Shown here one piece after another: positions 1 through 5,096 of a DNA stretch of 5,096 nt. How positions within the stretch are numbered: position 1 is the first letter of the stretch; each line of letters begins with the position of its first letter. The stretch comes from Alphaproteobacteria bacterium (GTDB lineage: Bacteria > Pseudomonadota > Alphaproteobacteria > UBA8366): NCBI GenBank assembly GCA_030743445.1, contig JASLSL010000220.1:1-5096 (forward strand), written 5' to 3'. A program made the translations under genes and the position numbers. The notes under the pieces were generated by a model. The model was not told the origin of the DNA and made no database searches. It was given only the letters and a program-made list of their open reading frames with translations.

Positions 1-1
1 C

Positions 2-610
2 AAGCCCTATCGCGGCAATGTCGGCGGGCTGCTGCCGGGCGCCACGCTGTTCGCCGCCAACATTTTCGAGCGGCGCAAGGATGGCAAGCCGCGCGGCAAC
101 CTGTTGGCGTTTCTCAAGGCGATCAACTGGCTCGCCAAAAGCAAGGTTGGGGTCGTCAACCTGTCGCTCTCCGGCGCCAAGAACAAGGTGCTGACCACGG
201 TGGCGTCGCAATCGATCAGGAACGGCATGATCCTCGTCGCCGCGGTCGGCAACGCGGGCCCGGGCGCCAAGCCGGCCTATCCCGCGGCCTACAACCAGGT
301 CGTCTCGGTCACCGCGCTCGACGGCCGCAAGAAGATATACCGCCACGCCAACCGCGGCCGGTACGTCGACTTCGCGGCCCCGGGTGTGGCGATCTGGACC
401 GCCGGCAAGGACGGCGGCAAGCTGCAGAGCGGGACCTCTTTCGCGGTGCCGTTCATCACCAGTCTGACGGCGCTGCTGATCCACGGGGGGTTCAAGACCG
501 ACCCGGATGCCATCCGCGGCCGGCTCCGGCGCTACGTCCAAGACCTCGGCAAGCCGGGCAAGGACAACGACTATGGCCTCGGCATGGTGCGGGTTCGCGC
601 GCCCTGCTGA
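2..610 (+). CDS. Subtilisin-like (S8 family) serine protease, C-terminal part
   Basis: This is the C-terminal 202 residues of a subtilase; the 5' end lies outside the window, with the frame open from position 2 to a TGA at 608-610. The oxyanion-hole segment AAVGNAGP is seen, with its Asn encoded at 251-253 (fragment residue 84). The catalytic serine block GTSFAVP follows, with Ser at 437-439 (fragment residue 146). The first residues, ending in GATLFAANIF, match the strand that normally follows the catalytic-His helix, so the Asp and His of the triad should lie just upstream. The Met normally following the nucleophile (GTSMA) is Phe here. The protein ends about 56 residues after the Ser, in the usual C-terminal helices plus a short tail with a terminal Cys, so there is no long C-terminal add-on domain. 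Subtilases are usually exported, but any signal peptide is out of view. It converges on the SDR gene, 41 nt away. Family assignment is firm; substrate is unknown. Confidence 0.93.
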   Translation, partial: KPYRGNVGGLLPGATLFAANIFERRKDGKPRGNLLAFLKAINWLAKSKVGVVNLSLSGAKNKVLTTVASQSIRNGMILVAAVGNAGPGAKPAYPAAYNQVVSVTALDGRKKIYRHANRGRYVDFAAPGVAIWTAGKDGGKLQSGTSFAVPFITSLTALLIHGGFKTDPDAIRGRLRRYVQDLGKPGKDNDYGLGMVRVRAPC

Positions 611-634
611 CCGCCCGCCCCGATCTCGGAACGC

Positions 635-653
635 AGGGCACGCCGCCTGCCCT
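635..653. terminator. Weak hairpin between convergent genes
   Basis: A 6-bp perfect inverted repeat (AGGGCA at 635-640, TGCCCT at 648-653, 7-nt loop) lies between the convergent protease and SDR genes and overlaps the SDR stop codon. Its position is right for a bidirectional terminator, but neither strand has a U tract and the stem is short, so this is a tentative call. Confidence 0.2.
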
Positions 654-1410
654 ATATCGCGGTGTAGCCGCCGTCGAACAACAGGTCGGCGCCGGTCATG
701 AAGGACGACGCGTCGGTCGCCAGGAACAAGGCGGCCTCGGCGACCTCTTCGACCGTGCCGATACGCCCGATCGGATGCAGCGGGGTACGGAGCTCGCGCA
801 TCCGCTCCATGCTGCCGTATTGCACGATGGCGCGCCGGGTTTCGATCTGCCCCGGCGACAGGCTGTTGACCCGGATGTTCTGGTCGGCGTGGTCGAGGGC
901 CAGCACTTTGGTCAGGCCGATCGTGGCGCTCTTGGTCGCGACATAGGCGGCGCGGCCCGCCATCCCGACATGGCCGAGCTGCGAGGCAATGTTGACGATG
1001 GTGCCGCCGCCGGCCTCGGCGATCGCCGGCACCGCGTGCTTCGACATCAGGAAGATCGATTTCAGGTTCACCGCGAGCGCGCGGTCCCAATCCTCCTCGC
1101 TCAGGCCGACGACGTCGACGGTCGGCGTGATGACGGCGGCGCAGTTGACCAGGATATGGACCGCGCCGAACGCCGCCTTCGCCGCCGCGACGACGGCCTC
1201 CACCTCTTCCGCTTGGCTGACGTCGTCGATGCAGGCGATCGCCTCGCCGCCGGCCTGCTCTATCGCCTGGACCACGCCGTCCGCACCTTCCCGGTCGACG
1301 TCGACCGCGGCGACCTTGGCGCCCTCGGCGGCGAACAGTTTGCAGATCGCACCGCCGATCCCGCCGCCGCCGCCGGTCACGATCGCAACCTTGCCCGCCA
1401 GCCTAGGCAT
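652..1410 (-). CDS. Classical SDR-family NAD(P)-dependent oxidoreductase
   Basis: A 252-residue short-chain dehydrogenase/reductase, the usual length for classical SDRs. All family marks are present: the Rossmann glycine motif TGGGGGIG at residues 12-19, an acidic Asp37 at the end of the second strand (in the family this favours NAD over NADP), NCAA at 89-92 in place of the common NNAG, and the catalytic tetrad Asn115, Ser143, Tyr156, Lys160 (YVATK). The PG motif is at 186-187, and the C-terminus has the typical TGADLLFDGG. It is predicted to be a soluble cytoplasmic oxidoreductase acting on an alcohol/ketone pair; annotations such as 3-oxoacyl-ACP reductase or sugar dehydrogenase are common for such sequences and cannot be separated here. 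The start at 1410 is chosen because AAGGAGG sits 8 nt upstream; an in-frame ATG at 1428 would add six residues but places that site inside the gene. It is the last gene of the leftward operon, 20 nt after the epimerase stop. Confidence 0.93.
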   Translation of the reverse strand: MPRLAGKVAIVTGGGGGIGGAICKLFAAEGAKVAAVDVDREGADGVVQAIEQAGGEAIACIDDVSQAEEVEAVVAAAKAAFGAVHILVNCAAVITPTVDVVGLSEEDWDRALAVNLKSIFLMSKHAVPAIAEAGGGTIVNIASQLGHVGMAGRAAYVATKSATIGLTKVLALDHADQNIRVNSLSPGQIETRRAIVQYGSMERMRELRTPLHPIGRIGTVEEVAEAALFLATDASSFMTGADLLFDGGYTAI

Positions 1411-1418
1411 CGTGTCGT

Positions 1419-1425
1419 CCTCCTT
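1419..1425 (-). promoter_or_regulatory. Shine-Dalgarno site of the SDR gene
   Basis: AAGGAGG on the minus strand, 8 nt before the ATG at 1410. It decides between this start and the in-frame ATG at 1428, which overlaps the site and has only the end of the epimerase gene upstream of it. Confidence 0.75.
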
Positions 1426-1430
1426 CATGA

Positions 1431-2366
1431 TTAAGCGACATAGGGCAGGGTCCCGGACTCCCGAACCCAGGTCAAATAGGCGCCGACGCCGCGCTCGATC
1501 CCGAATTCGGGCGAATATCCCAAATCCCGCTCGGCCGCCGATATGTCCATCCGGTCGCGACGGTAGCCGGTCCCGTCGGGCCCGTCGCCGATCTCGATAT
1601 CGGCGTCCGGCACATGCTGCTTCACGATCTCCGCGACCACGGCGAGGTCGACGAAATCCGGCCCGGCGATGTTGTAGGCGTATTGCGGCGGCGGCTCGAC
1701 ATCGAGCGCTCGGCGGATTGCCATGACCGCGTCGTTGACGAAGACGAACTGCCGGGGCGCGCCCTTGCCCCATTGGAAGCGGACGGGCTCGCCGGCGAGC
1801 GACTTGGTGACGATCTCGCGAATGTCGCAGCTGGTGCGGCGGCCCGGCCCGTAGACGGTCGAGAACCGCAACCCGACCGCATGGAGCCCGTATTGCCCGC
1901 GGTAGCCGTCGACGATCAGGTCGCCCGCCGCCTTTGTCGCACCGTAGAGGTTGGTCGGGCGCAACGGCGCGTCGTCCGGCACCGGAGCCGGTGGTGTGTC
2001 GCCGTAGGCCGAGGCGGAGGAACAGTAGACCAAGCGCGCGATGTCCGCCCGCCAGGCCGCCTCGACCAGATCGGTCGTCGCGATCAGGTTCGTGCGGGTG
2101 ATCGCATAGGGTTTGTCGAGCGCCAGCATCGGTCCCGAGATGCCGCCGGTATGGGCGATCCTGTCGATGCCATGCACGTCGATCAGCCGGCGCCAGTCCT
2201 CGACGCTCTCGGCCGTGCTCTCGATCGCCTCGAAGCCCGGATTTGGGCCGGGTGGCGGTGCGGGATCGAGGCCGACGACCCGGTGGCCGCCACCCACCAG
2301 CCCGCAGGCGAGTGGAAACCCGATCAAACCGCTCGAGCCGGTGACGAGAATCGATTGTGGCGGCAC
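1431..2366 (-). CDS. Extended-SDR NAD-dependent epimerase/dehydratase
   Basis: A 311-residue extended SDR of the GalE/RmlB-like superfamily, near the family's usual length. The nucleotide-binding motif TGSSGLIG gives Gly10, Gly13 and Gly16, and Asp34 ends the second strand as expected for NAD binding. The catalytic residues are Ser117 (in CSSASAYG) and Tyr141/Lys145 (in YGATK). The segment RFSTVYGPG at 166-174 is the typical post-catalytic strand of nucleotide-sugar and sugar-acid enzymes. The motif usually written HxAA is HTGG here (72-75). The product is probably a cytoplasmic epimerase, dehydratase or dehydrogenase; the substrate (nucleotide sugar, uronate, aldonate or other) cannot be read from sequence. 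The start is GTG at 2366, supported by GGGGAGG at 2376-2382 with 9-nt spacing, and it places the Rossmann strand at the normal distance from the N-terminus. It lies 22 nt after the zinc-ribbon gene and 20 nt before the SDR gene, so it is very likely co-transcribed with both. Confidence 0.92.
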   Translation of the reverse strand: MPPQSILVTGSSGLIGFPLACGLVGGGHRVVGLDPAPPPGPNPGFEAIESTAESVEDWRRLIDVHGIDRIAHTGGISGPMLALDKPYAITRTNLIATTDLVEAAWRADIARLVYCSSASAYGDTPPAPVPDDAPLRPTNLYGATKAAGDLIVDGYRGQYGLHAVGLRFSTVYGPGRRTSCDIREIVTKSLAGEPVRFQWGKGAPRQFVFVNDAVMAIRRALDVEPPPQYAYNIAGPDFVDLAVVAEIVKQHVPDADIEIGDGPDGTGYRRDRMDISAAERDLGYSPEFGIERGVGAYLTWVRESGTLPYVA

Positions 2367-2388
2367 GGCCGACGTCCTCCCCTCGGTC

Positions 2389-2607
2389 CTATAGCAGATG
2401 GTCGTAGATAAAGGTCCCGACCACGGCGAGCATATAGAGAATCAGTGTGATGACGAGAATCTTCGCCGCCGCGCGGCTTGCCCGCATCCCCCTGAGCGCC
2501 TCCTCGGGCGGTGGTTTGGACGCCAGAAGATGGCCGCAGTTCAGGCAGACCTTCGCCGGTGGCGGGATCGGCGCGTCGCAACGCGGGCACTCGATCGGAC
2601 TATCCAC
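2389..2607 (-). CDS. Small zinc-ribbon protein with C-terminal membrane helix
   Basis: A 72-residue protein with two CxxC knuckles (Cys7/Cys10 and Cys21/Cys24, ten residues between pairs) followed by Gly25, the pattern of a zinc ribbon. A Pro-rich linker (about 30-36) and a basic stretch (39-49) lead into one hydrophobic helix at about 50-68, ending in a short tail. By the positive-inside rule the zinc ribbon should face the cytoplasm with the C-terminus outside. The GTG start at 2607 shares one base with the TAG stop of the histidine kinase (TAGTG) and has no clear Shine-Dalgarno of its own, which suggests translation by reinitiation after the kinase. The alternative frame over this stretch (2324-2590) lacks any domain and has no comparable context. 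I do not recognise a named family. A role as membrane accessory to the kinase is an inference from the coupling alone. Confidence 0.82.
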   Translation of the reverse strand: MDSPIECPRCDAPIPPPAKVCLNCGHLLASKPPPEEALRGMRASRAAAKILVITLILYMLAVVGTFIYDHLL

Positions 2608-3962
2608 TAATGGATCGGCAGGGTGACGCGGAACAGCGTCCCTCGGGCGCCGGTCTCGACCAGGGTCACGCTGCCGCCGTGGTTGCGCATCAACTCGCCG
2701 GCGATCGCCAGGCCGAGGCCCGTGCCGCCGGCCCTGGCCGAACCGTCGAACGGCTTGAACAGGTTCTCCTGCGCCTTCGGCGGCAGGCCCGGTCCGTCGT
2801 CGCGGACGTCGATCTCGATCGCCGACCCGTTGGTTTGGGCCGAGATCGCGATCCGGTCGGCGCCAGCCTCGGCCGCGTTGCGCGCCAGGTTCGACAACAC
2901 GCGGTGGATCTGGCCGCGGTCGGCCTCGACCTCGAGGTTCTCGGCAATATCATTCTCGATTTCGACCTCGGGATTGACCAGCACCGCGACGCCAGCGCCG
3001 ACGTCGGCGACGAGCTCGCCGAGATCGAAGCGGCTGGGCTGGAACGTCTCCTGGTCCTTGCCGACGAAACCCAGGGTCTCGCTGCACATCGCCACCGCGC
3101 GCTCGATCGAGGAGACGATGGTCGGCGTGATGCGTCGGACCTCGGGGTCGGCGCTGTTCTCCAGGCGGTCCGAGACCACCAGGGCGGACGACAGTATCCC
3201 TTTCAAATCGTGGTTGATCTTGGCCACCGCGGTACCGAGGGCGGCGAGGTGCGAACGCTGCCTCAGCGCCTCGCGCATGCCCGACTGCATGTCCGCCAGC
3301 TCGCGTTCGGCGACGCCGATCTCGTCGGTGCGCCGGGTCGGTGCGATGACCCGCCCGGCGTCCTCCGGGTCATCGCGGAATTCGGTCATGCTGGCGGTGA
3401 TGCGGCGCATCGGCCGCACCAACAGCCACTGCAGCGACAGATAGACCAACGCCGCGGTGATCAGCGAGATGACGATCGACAGCCAAAATATGCGCCAGGC
3501 GAAATCGACCAGCGAGGCATGCAGCGACGATTCGTTGAGGATGACCTGAATGACCACCGCCGGATCCTTCGGCGACGTCCCCATGACCCGCACGACCCGG
3601 TTCTCGGTGCGCGCCAGCGTGGTGAAGGCGTCGCGGATCAGATCGGTCCAATCGTCGTGCATCAGGTCGATCATGGCGTCGACCTTGGGCGGCATGTCGG
3701 CGCTGAGCACCAGGCGGGCGCCGCCCTTGCGCACGAAGATGGCGATCGCCTCGACGTGGCCCAACAGCTCCTTGCGCAGGGTCTCGCTGACCATGCCGTC
3801 CGGTGTCGCGTCGAGCGCCAGGATGGCGAGATGCGCGGCGCCGAGCTTTTCGTTCAGCCAGGCGACGCGGAAGCGCGCCACCGAGGGCGCGAAAATCAGC
3901 ACCTCGCTCAGCATGACGAAAAACACCGTCAGCAGCAGAAGCCGGGCCGACAGGCTGCGCAT
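2607..3962 (-). CDS. Membrane sensor histidine kinase (HAMP-HisKA-HATPase)
   Basis: A 451-residue sensor kinase. An N-terminal membrane segment (about 8-29) and a second (about 158-180) bracket a predicted periplasmic sensor of about 125 residues that I do not recognise. A HAMP-like linker follows (about 181-232, with the Pro184 and DEIG 213-216 marks), then a dimerisation helix with the phospho-acceptor His251 in INHDLKG. The ATPase domain shows the N box (Asn358, Asn362 in RNAAEA), G1 box (DDGPG 388-392), F box (FKPF 402-405) and G2 box (GGTGLGL 412-418). The N box resembles that of NtrB/DctB-type kinases. The H-box departs from HExxT/N-P: Asp at H+1, Gly at H+4 and Ile at H+5. No response regulator is adjacent, so the partner is encoded elsewhere. 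The ATG at 3962 has AAGGAG 6 nt upstream. The gene heads a tight cluster, overlapping the zinc-ribbon gene by 1 nt. Confidence 0.93.
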   Translation of the reverse strand: MRSLSARLLLLTVFFVMLSEVLIFAPSVARFRVAWLNEKLGAAHLAILALDATPDGMVSETLRKELLGHVEAIAIFVRKGGARLVLSADMPPKVDAMIDLMHDDWTDLIRDAFTTLARTENRVVRVMGTSPKDPAVVIQVILNESSLHASLVDFAWRIFWLSIVISLITAALVYLSLQWLLVRPMRRITASMTEFRDDPEDAGRVIAPTRRTDEIGVAERELADMQSGMREALRQRSHLAALGTAVAKINHDLKGILSSALVVSDRLENSADPEVRRITPTIVSSIERAVAMCSETLGFVGKDQETFQPSRFDLGELVADVGAGVAVLVNPEVEIENDIAENLEVEADRGQIHRVLSNLARNAAEAGADRIAISAQTNGSAIEIDVRDDGPGLPPKAQENLFKPFDGSARAGGTGLGLAIAGELMRNHGGSVTLVETGARGTLFRVTLPIH

Positions 3963-4020
3963 GGGCTACTCCTTGTAGCGCTCCCGTTGTGCCGGGCCTT
4001 GTGTCGCCCGATTGAGAAAT

Positions 4021-4049
4021 ACTCTAAACAATTGAAATATCTTTGGAAA
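4021..4049 (-). promoter_or_regulatory. Possible sigma70-type promoter of the kinase operon
   Basis: On the minus strand, TTTCCA (4049-4044) and TAGAGT (4026-4021) are separated by 17 bp, each matching four of six consensus bases. They lie in an AT-rich patch (about 4011-4055) that stands out from the GC-rich surroundings, between the TVP38-like gene and the kinase start. This gives a leader of about 50 nt ending in the kinase ribosome site. The match is weak and the upstream gene may also read through. Confidence 0.3.
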
Positions 4050-4814
4050 CTATCGACCCTTGAGCTTGCGATAAATCAACGGCACCAGCACCAACGCCGC
4101 GAGCCCGACCAGCGCGAATATAATTTCAGGCGTCAATACGCTCGACAGGCTGAACGCCTCGCCGCTATCGAAGATGCCGCCGAGCCCGGCCCCCGCCACG
4201 GTGATGATGAAGCTCGCGGGAATGACCCCCACCAAGGTGGCGGCCGCATAGTGGCCGAGGCGCATGCCGAGGAAGGCCGGCACCAGATTGACCACCCAGA
4301 ACGGAAAGATCGGAATCATCCGCAGCACCAACAGATAGCAGAACGCGTTTTCCTGGAAACCCTCCGCCATGCGCTCGAGCCACGGACCGGCACGCTGGCG
4401 CAACGGGTCGCCGAGCGCGCTCTTGGCGATCGTGAACACGATCGTCGCTCCGAGCGTCGCGCTGAGCACGCTGTAGACGACCCCGAGCCCGGTGCCGAAC
4501 AGGAAGCCCCCGGTCAGCGTCAACACCAGGGCGCCCGGTATAGAGAACGCGATCGCCGCCACATAGATCGCCATGAAGATCAGCGCCGCGGCGAATCCGA
4601 GACGATCGACCTCGCCCATCAGCCAGGCGCGCCGCTCGCGCAGCGTCTCGAAGCTGACGTATTCGTCGAAGCCGAGCGCCAGGAAGGCAACGAGGCCGGC
4701 CACCAGCACCGCGAGCGGAACGAGGTTCCTGGCGCGGAACCGGACACGGCGATCCCACTCCTCGATCTCGTCGTCGAGCGCCGTCTCGACGGCATGTATT
4801 TTGTGTTCGTCCAT
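4050..4814 (-). CDS. TVP38/TMEM64 (DedA-like, VTT domain) membrane protein
   Basis: A 254-residue polytopic inner-membrane protein. An acidic then basic N-terminal tail (1-30) precedes hydrophobic segments at about 31-48, 75-93, 97-130, 158-183, 189-212 and 231-249. Family marks of the SNARE-associated/VTT domain are clear: a Pro-Gly pair (93-94) before a hydrophobic stretch with GGFLFG (102-107) and a later Gly-rich helix, a Lys131 in place of the common Arg, then the LRMIP-FPF block (Arg165, Pro168, Pro171) with Asn176 and a Gly at 183. Related DedA/VTT proteins are proposed lipid carriers, including undecaprenyl-phosphate translocases and eukaryotic scramblases; the TVP38 branch in bacteria is mostly uncharacterised. 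The ATG at 4814 is chosen because an in-frame TAG lies 9 nt upstream; its Shine-Dalgarno is poor. It diverges from rpmH and precedes the kinase by 87 nt, so it may be monocistronic or the first gene of the leftward unit. Confidence 0.9.
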   Translation of the reverse strand: MDEHKIHAVETALDDEIEEWDRRVRFRARNLVPLAVLVAGLVAFLALGFDEYVSFETLRERRAWLMGEVDRLGFAAALIFMAIYVAAIAFSIPGALVLTLTGGFLFGTGLGVVYSVLSATLGATIVFTIAKSALGDPLRQRAGPWLERMAEGFQENAFCYLLVLRMIPIFPFWVVNLVPAFLGMRLGHYAAATLVGVIPASFIITVAGAGLGGIFDSGEAFSLSSVLTPEIIFALVGLAALVLVPLIYRKLKGR

Positions 4815-4896
4815 AAGCGACCGCTATGTACAACGCCCCGCACCGGACCGCCACTCACCTTAGCGTGAGAGGCCGCGGTTCGCGCGGGTCTGGGTA

Positions 4897-4929
4897 ATAC
4901 CAAGGGTCACAGATTAAGACCCTTGGTAT
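4897..4929. repeat. Perfect 12-bp inverted repeat, 9-nt loop
   Basis: ATACCAAGGGTC (4897-4908) pairs perfectly with GACCCTTGGTAT (4918-4929) across a loop of ACAGATTAA. It lies between divergent starts, 82 nt upstream of the TVP38-like ATG and 16 nt upstream of the rpmH -35 element. No gene ends here and no T run follows, so a terminator is unlikely. It could be a dispersed intergenic palindrome (REP or MITE type) or an operator; one copy cannot tell these apart. Confidence 0.85.
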
Positions 4930-4945
4930 AACGCGCCGCCACCGA

Positions 4946-4974
4946 TTGACTTGCCCCCGGGGAGCTTCTATACA
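4946..4974 (+). promoter_or_regulatory. rpmH: Sigma70-type promoter of rpmH
   Basis: TTGACT (4946-4951) and TATACA (4969-4974) each match five of six consensus bases and are spaced by exactly 17 bp. Transcription should start near 4981, giving a leader of about 27 nt that ends in a strong ribosome site. Such a strong promoter fits a ribosomal protein gene. Confidence 0.8.
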
Positions 4975-4996
4975 GCGCCCGGTTTTCACGCCCTTC

Positions 4997-5001
4997 GGAG
5001 G
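4997..5001 (+). promoter_or_regulatory. rpmH: Shine-Dalgarno site of rpmH
   Basis: GGAGG with a 6-nt spacer before GTG at 5008. It supports the GTG as the true start, since the protein that follows begins exactly where L34 normally begins. Confidence 0.8.
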
Positions 5002-5007
5002 CCACTC

Positions 5008-5096
5008 GTGAAGCGCACATTTCAACCTAGCCGTCTCGTCCGCAAACGGCGCCACGGTTTCCGCAGCCGCATGGCCACCAAGGCCGGCCGCCGGGT
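5008..5096 (+). CDS. rpmH: Ribosomal protein bL34, N-terminal part
   Basis: The GTG at 5008 opens a frame that begins MKRTFQPS and continues through RKRRHGFRSRMATKAGRR, the unmistakable start of 50S subunit protein bL34. Twenty-nine codons are seen before the window ends; the family is about 44 residues, so roughly 15 are missing. bL34 is a small, highly basic protein that binds 23S rRNA. The start codon is GTG, not ATG, supported by the Shine-Dalgarno site and by the match of the N-terminus to the family. In most bacteria rpmH is followed by rnpA and yidC, which would be expected to the right of this window. Expression should be driven by the near-consensus promoter just upstream. Confidence 0.95.
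   Translation, partial: MKRTFQPSRLVRKRRHGFRSRMATKAGRR

Noticed and set aside
1411..1773. N-terminal extension of the SDR frame up to 1773
   Set aside because: The extension overlaps the end of the epimerase gene, is Arg-rich low-complexity sequence, and the strong Shine-Dalgarno at 1419-1425 points to the start at 1410.
775..2411. Several plus-strand open frames of 219 to 265 codons
   Set aside because: They are antisense to the SDR and epimerase genes, whose complete catalytic motifs are on the minus strand. The plus-strand translations are Arg/Asp/Ala-rich and without motifs.
3993..4010. CGGGC/GCCCG 5-bp hairpin downstream of the TVP38-like gene
   Set aside because: The stem is short and no U run follows on the minus strand, so it does not make a convincing terminator.
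2511..4868. A 785-codon open frame on the plus strand
   Set aside because: It lies wholly antisense to the zinc-ribbon, kinase and TVP38-like genes, is dominated by Arg, Asp, His, Gln and Ala without any domain, and has no ribosome site. Long stop-free antisense frames are expected in GC-rich coding DNA.
4815..5007. Possible replication origin near rpmH
   Set aside because: rpmH lies close to oriC in some bacteria, but no DnaA-box-like cluster (TTATCCACA type) or large AT-rich unwinding region is visible here.
4855..5055. 66-codon minus-strand frame across the rpmH upstream region
   Set aside because: It runs antisense through the rpmH start, promoter and palindrome and shows no motif or ribosome site.

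Overview
The window is GC-rich bacterial chromosome, roughly two thirds G+C by eye. The N-terminus of ribosomal protein L34 at the right edge and the high-GC style of the genes suggest an alphaproteobacterium, perhaps Rhodospirillales-like. That placement is an inference from general resemblance, not from a search. No tRNA, rRNA, CRISPR array, insertion sequence or transposase is visible.

Layout from left to right. Positions 2-610 (+) hold the C-terminal 202 residues of a subtilisin-type (S8) serine protease cut by the window edge. It converges on a leftward block of five genes that read, in transcription order from right to left: a TVP38/DedA-type membrane protein (4814-4050), a membrane sensor histidine kinase (3962-2607), a 72-residue zinc-ribbon protein with one C-terminal membrane helix (2607-2389), an extended-SDR NAD-dependent epimerase/dehydratase (2366-1431) and a classical SDR oxidoreductase (1410-652). 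The last four are tightly packed, with gaps of -1, 22 and 20 nt, and look like one transcription unit. The membrane protein is separated from the kinase by 87 nt that include an AT-rich patch, so the kinase may have its own promoter.

To the right, a 193-nt divergent intergenic region holds a perfect 12-bp inverted repeat (4897-4929), a near-consensus sigma70-type promoter (4946-4974) and a strong Shine-Dalgarno site. These lead into rpmH (ribosomal protein L34), which starts with GTG at 5008 and runs off the window.

How the genes may work together: the kinase operon pairs a signalling protein with a small membrane zinc-ribbon protein and two NAD(P)-linked oxidoreductases, with no response regulator, transcription factor or transporter in view. 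The two oxidoreductases may act on a sugar or sugar-acid type substrate, but nothing in the sequence fixes the substrate. Most of the window is ordinary. The parts most worth a second look are the kinase with its unusual H-box, its translationally overlapped zinc-ribbon partner, and the palindrome upstream of rpmH. No clearly new defence, mobile or RNA system was found.
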